From Dipteris shenzhenensis (taxonomy: Eukaryota; Polypodiophyta; Polypodiopsida; Gleicheniales), in the NCBI GenBank assembly GCA_047967505.1, contig CM106539.1: 64,000 nucleotides of DNA. One strand, given 5' to 3'. Below, one piece after another: positions 63,359 through 64,000 of this stretch. The position numbers were made by a program, and so were the translations under genes. The number at the start of each line of letters is the position of its first letter. Within the stretch, counting starts at the first letter, position 1. Under the pieces are notes generated by a model. It was not told the DNA's origin, did no database searches, and saw nothing but the letters and a program-made list of their open reading frames with translations.

Positions 63359-64000
63359 CTTTTGATGCGACTATTTCACCAAAATGAATCCTGCCATTTG
63401 ATGTGAGAAATTGATTTATATCACATACAAAATTGTTGACATTTTATGTAATTCGTAATCACAGAGAAAAGTTTGCAAATACATATGCACATTGATTGCA
63501 TATAAACTTCATGAGTAATAGGCCTTGCATTTCTCTACATGAGCTTGTGTTCCCATAATCTATTCACATTAGAGTTAAATTCAAGGATCAGTTTATTTTT
63601 CTTTTGGCTAGTCATCATGCCCTACATCTAATCCTATCTACTCTCTCTCCTTCCTCCTCCTACTTGCAACCTACTCTCTCTCTCTCCCAATCTCTTTCTC
63701 CCAAACTGCAGCTCATGAGGGGCTGCTTCTAGCCTCCGCACGCCCTCAAGGCCTGCAAGGCCTGCCAACAAAGGCCTTGGGAAGCCACAGGCCAACAGGG
63801 CTGTTGGGCTTCTCAGCTCTCCACCAACTGCCGAGGTCTTCAGCTCACAGCTCCCACCAGCTCTAAACCTGCAAGAACAGCAAGAAAATCAAGAACGTCA
63901 GCATCAACACCAAGAAAATGCAGGGAGGAAAGCTCCACCAGCAAATGCAATAGTAGAAAGTCAGTAAAGGCAGAGAACTATTACCAGCACACTTGGAAGG
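63359..64000. other. Stretch without recognisable gene
   Basis: Contains CT-rich sequence at 63640-63705 and no recognisable coding region before the window ends. Confidence 0.5.

Noticed and set aside
1-64000. CRISPR arrays, operons, bacterial-type terminators
   Set aside because: No regularly spaced direct repeats with unique spacers and no prokaryotic gene layout. The window is clearly nuclear plant DNA.
1-64000. tRNA, rRNA or snRNA genes
   Set aside because: No cloverleaf or rRNA core sequence was recognised. The tRNA-like stretches are primer-binding sites only.

Overview
The window is nuclear DNA of a land plant with a large, repeat-rich genome. Supporting signs are plant-type LTR retrotransposons (chromodomain Ty3/gypsy, Athila/Tat-like Ty3/gypsy, Ty1/copia) with primer-binding sites for initiator-Met and Asp tRNA, LINE fragments, a receptor-kinase tail, and plant-type split genes with very long introns. 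Long (CT/GA)n tracts and introns over 12 kb fit a fern or another large-genome lineage; the species cannot be named from this sequence.

Host genes. (1) The 5' part of a MutS2-family gene lies on the minus strand (exons at 21761-21456, 21370-21248, 8957-8790 and 8509-8426). All exon phases agree. Intron 2 is 12.3 kb and the fourth intron runs at least to the left edge. (2) A reticulon-like gene starts on the plus strand at 51536; its first coding exon ends at 51952 and the rest lies beyond the window. (3) A Ulp1/C48-protease-like gene lies on the plus strand around 45.97-48.24 kb, with consistent splice phases and a duplicated exon-intron unit. (4) A fragment of a receptor-like kinase lies near 37.3 kb.

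Mobile DNA. 0-2.4 kb: 5' end of a decayed minus-strand gypsy element. 2.4-7.3 kb: LINE debris with a three-unit tandem repeat. 7.8-8.3 kb: polypurine tract. 10,975-18,449: a complete, apparently very young minus-strand chromodomain gypsy element (429-bp LTRs with no difference seen, 5-bp target duplication), sitting in MUTS2 intron 2 in the same orientation as the gene, with an unusual extra open reading frame before gag. 18.6-20.0 kb: plus-strand LINE reverse transcriptase. 24.2 kb: long hairpin. 26-27 kb: gag remnant. 28.3-29.3 kb: copia remnant. 30.2-32.5 kb: tandem repeats, including a satellite-like array of about 180 bp. 35.5 and 38.5 kb: two copia LTRs in opposite orientation. 38.8-39.2 kb: gypsy RT scrap. 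39.9-45.9 kb: two Athila/Tat-like copies arranged head to tail around one LTR. 54.3-56.5 kb: minus-strand copia remnant. 57.8-63.4 kb: plus-strand gypsy pseudogene with a 3' LTR.

Most of the window is thus retrotransposon sequence of different ages filling introns and intergenic space of a few sparse genes. The youngest insertion is inside MUTS2 and could affect its transcript. The remaining stretches hold no recognisable gene and are noted individually.
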